From Augochlora pura (taxonomy: Eukaryota > Arthropoda > Insecta > Hymenoptera > Halictidae): 64,000 bases of DNA. A program made the translations under genes and the position numbers. The stretch is taken from NCBI RefSeq assembly GCF_028453695.1, contig NC_135778.1, positions 34,771,214 to 34,835,213 of the forward strand, written 5' to 3'. Below, one piece after another: positions 63,196 to 64,000 of this stretch (positions are counted from its first letter, which is position 1; the number at the start of each line of letters is the position of its first letter). Under the pieces are notes generated by a model. That model worked only from the letters and a program-made list of their open reading frames with translations, searched no databases and had not been told where the DNA came from.

Positions 63196-64000
63196 TTAAG
63201 GTGCATTTTTCAACTGATCAACATCGCAGTCGTCGTCGCTTAAATTATCCAGAGTATAACAAAGCTGTAATTAAAGAAAAACGCAAAGTTAAATGTTCAA
63301 GAATTAAGAAATATTTTTATGCGTGTAAGAACAGTACCTCATCCAAATCAGGCCTTTTTAGTAAATGCTCTAGTCCTGACAATTTCTCTAAATAATTTGG
63401 GACATTGCACGCGTCGACAACAAAAGATAAGCCCCGATTTTTATATTCTGTGATAACTGGTAGAGAACAGGCTGTACAACACGTAAATCTGTGTGTTATC
63501 GTCAGCTGCATTTCATAATTCCACAGGGAACCGCGTATCGTGTGTGGCACACCTCCTAACAGACCTGCCAATTCTGCGTCACTAGAATTTATAGTTTCTC
63601 TGTTGTTACCCATTAATGCCCCTGCTTCGATCCTGTTTAACACAAGCACAATATACAATTAAATCGTTAACTAGTGTAGAAACTTCACGAGAACTTTCTT
63701 ACTTACCCTTTGGGGTGCTGTAACACAGATACTAGCAATTCCACTGCCAATCCGGAAGCGATTTGAGACAATCCTGGTCTGCTTACGGTACATTGTTGAT
63801 CTAGCGTTCTATCGGTTTGCGACTGGAAAACAAAACAGTTTTCATTAAAGAAGTGACAGGCATAATTTTACAGCAATCTAACTGCCAATATACACACGTT
63901 CCCGGGCTGCGTTACATCATTGCAGAAGTAACAACCCAGATCTGGACCGCCAGGATTTTTTACGTCCAAGTCTGGAGAGGATGGGATGGTGGAGTTTCGC
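63196..64000 (-). CDS. Atg7: Atg7, E1-like autophagy enzyme, C-terminal part (5' end outside window)
   Basis: E1-like enzyme that activates Atg8 and Atg12 and passes them to Atg3 and Atg10 during autophagosome formation; cytosolic. Four exons on the minus strand: 63898-64000 (runs off the window), 63707-63822, 63338-63632 and 63196-63264 (TAA). Seen in order: [33 protein letters not shown], where the Cys is the catalytic thioester residue of the family (Cys572 in human); [32 protein letters not shown]; and an acidic end, [17 protein letters not shown]. The order matches the ATG7 C-terminus, including the tail that binds Atg8-family proteins. Phases agree at each junction (0, 2, 0) and introns are 73-75 bp. 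The catalytic Cys is present and nothing is broken. Identification is secure. Confidence 0.96.

Overview
The window is nuclear DNA of an insect, most likely a hymenopteran and perhaps a bee. Genes are split by GT-AG introns of 60-90 bp plus a few long ones. The products read as insect orthologues (profilin, NOL10, SNX13, VGLL4/Tgi, ATG7). Non-coding DNA is rich in CpG and TCGA. It carries many short inverted-repeat elements that start and end in TTAA, and there is one 100-N assembly gap. No prokaryotic, viral or CRISPR locus was seen. The order-level call is inference from style, not from a marker gene.

Layout. (1) 1-17167, plus strand: the last ten coding exons of a large, mostly disordered protein that I do not recognise. 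Nine introns join in phase to a C-terminus ending HYSLENQ. The 8.1-kb and 3.3-kb introns hold the gap, CpG-rich blocks and TTAA elements. (2) 17168-29722: about 12.5 kb without a supportable gene. It has microsatellites, a 29-bp minisatellite and repeat relics, and is probably 3' UTR of one or both flanking genes plus spacer. (3) 29723-33194, minus: profilin, two coding exons, 126 aa. (4) 34569-37253, plus: NOL10 (Enp2), ten exons, 683 aa. (5) 37541-39787, plus: a seven-helix protein resembling the gustatory receptor superfamily, seven exons, 477 aa. (6) 41488-45317, plus: sorting nexin 13, nine coding exons, 1085 aa. (7) 45318-54499: convergent 3' flanks with MITE-like elements and two orphan ORFs. 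(8) 54500-59168, minus: Tgi/VGLL4, four coding exons plus a candidate cassette exon. (9) 63196-64000, minus: the last four exons of Atg7.

The genes do not form a pathway. They are housekeeping or regulatory genes: actin monomer binding, small-subunit processome, lipid-transfer sorting nexin, Hippo co-repressor and autophagy E1-like enzyme. Base composition changes near 33-34 kb, from CpG-rich (gene 1, profilin) to AT-rich with compact introns (NOL10, receptor-like gene, SNX13). No previously undescribed system is evident. The most useful leads are the unrecognised gene 1, the stop-free 72-nt SNX13 intron, the candidate Tgi cassette exon and the TTAA element family. All exon boundaries were read by eye from splice signals, phase and remembered homology; none was checked with RNA data or a database search.
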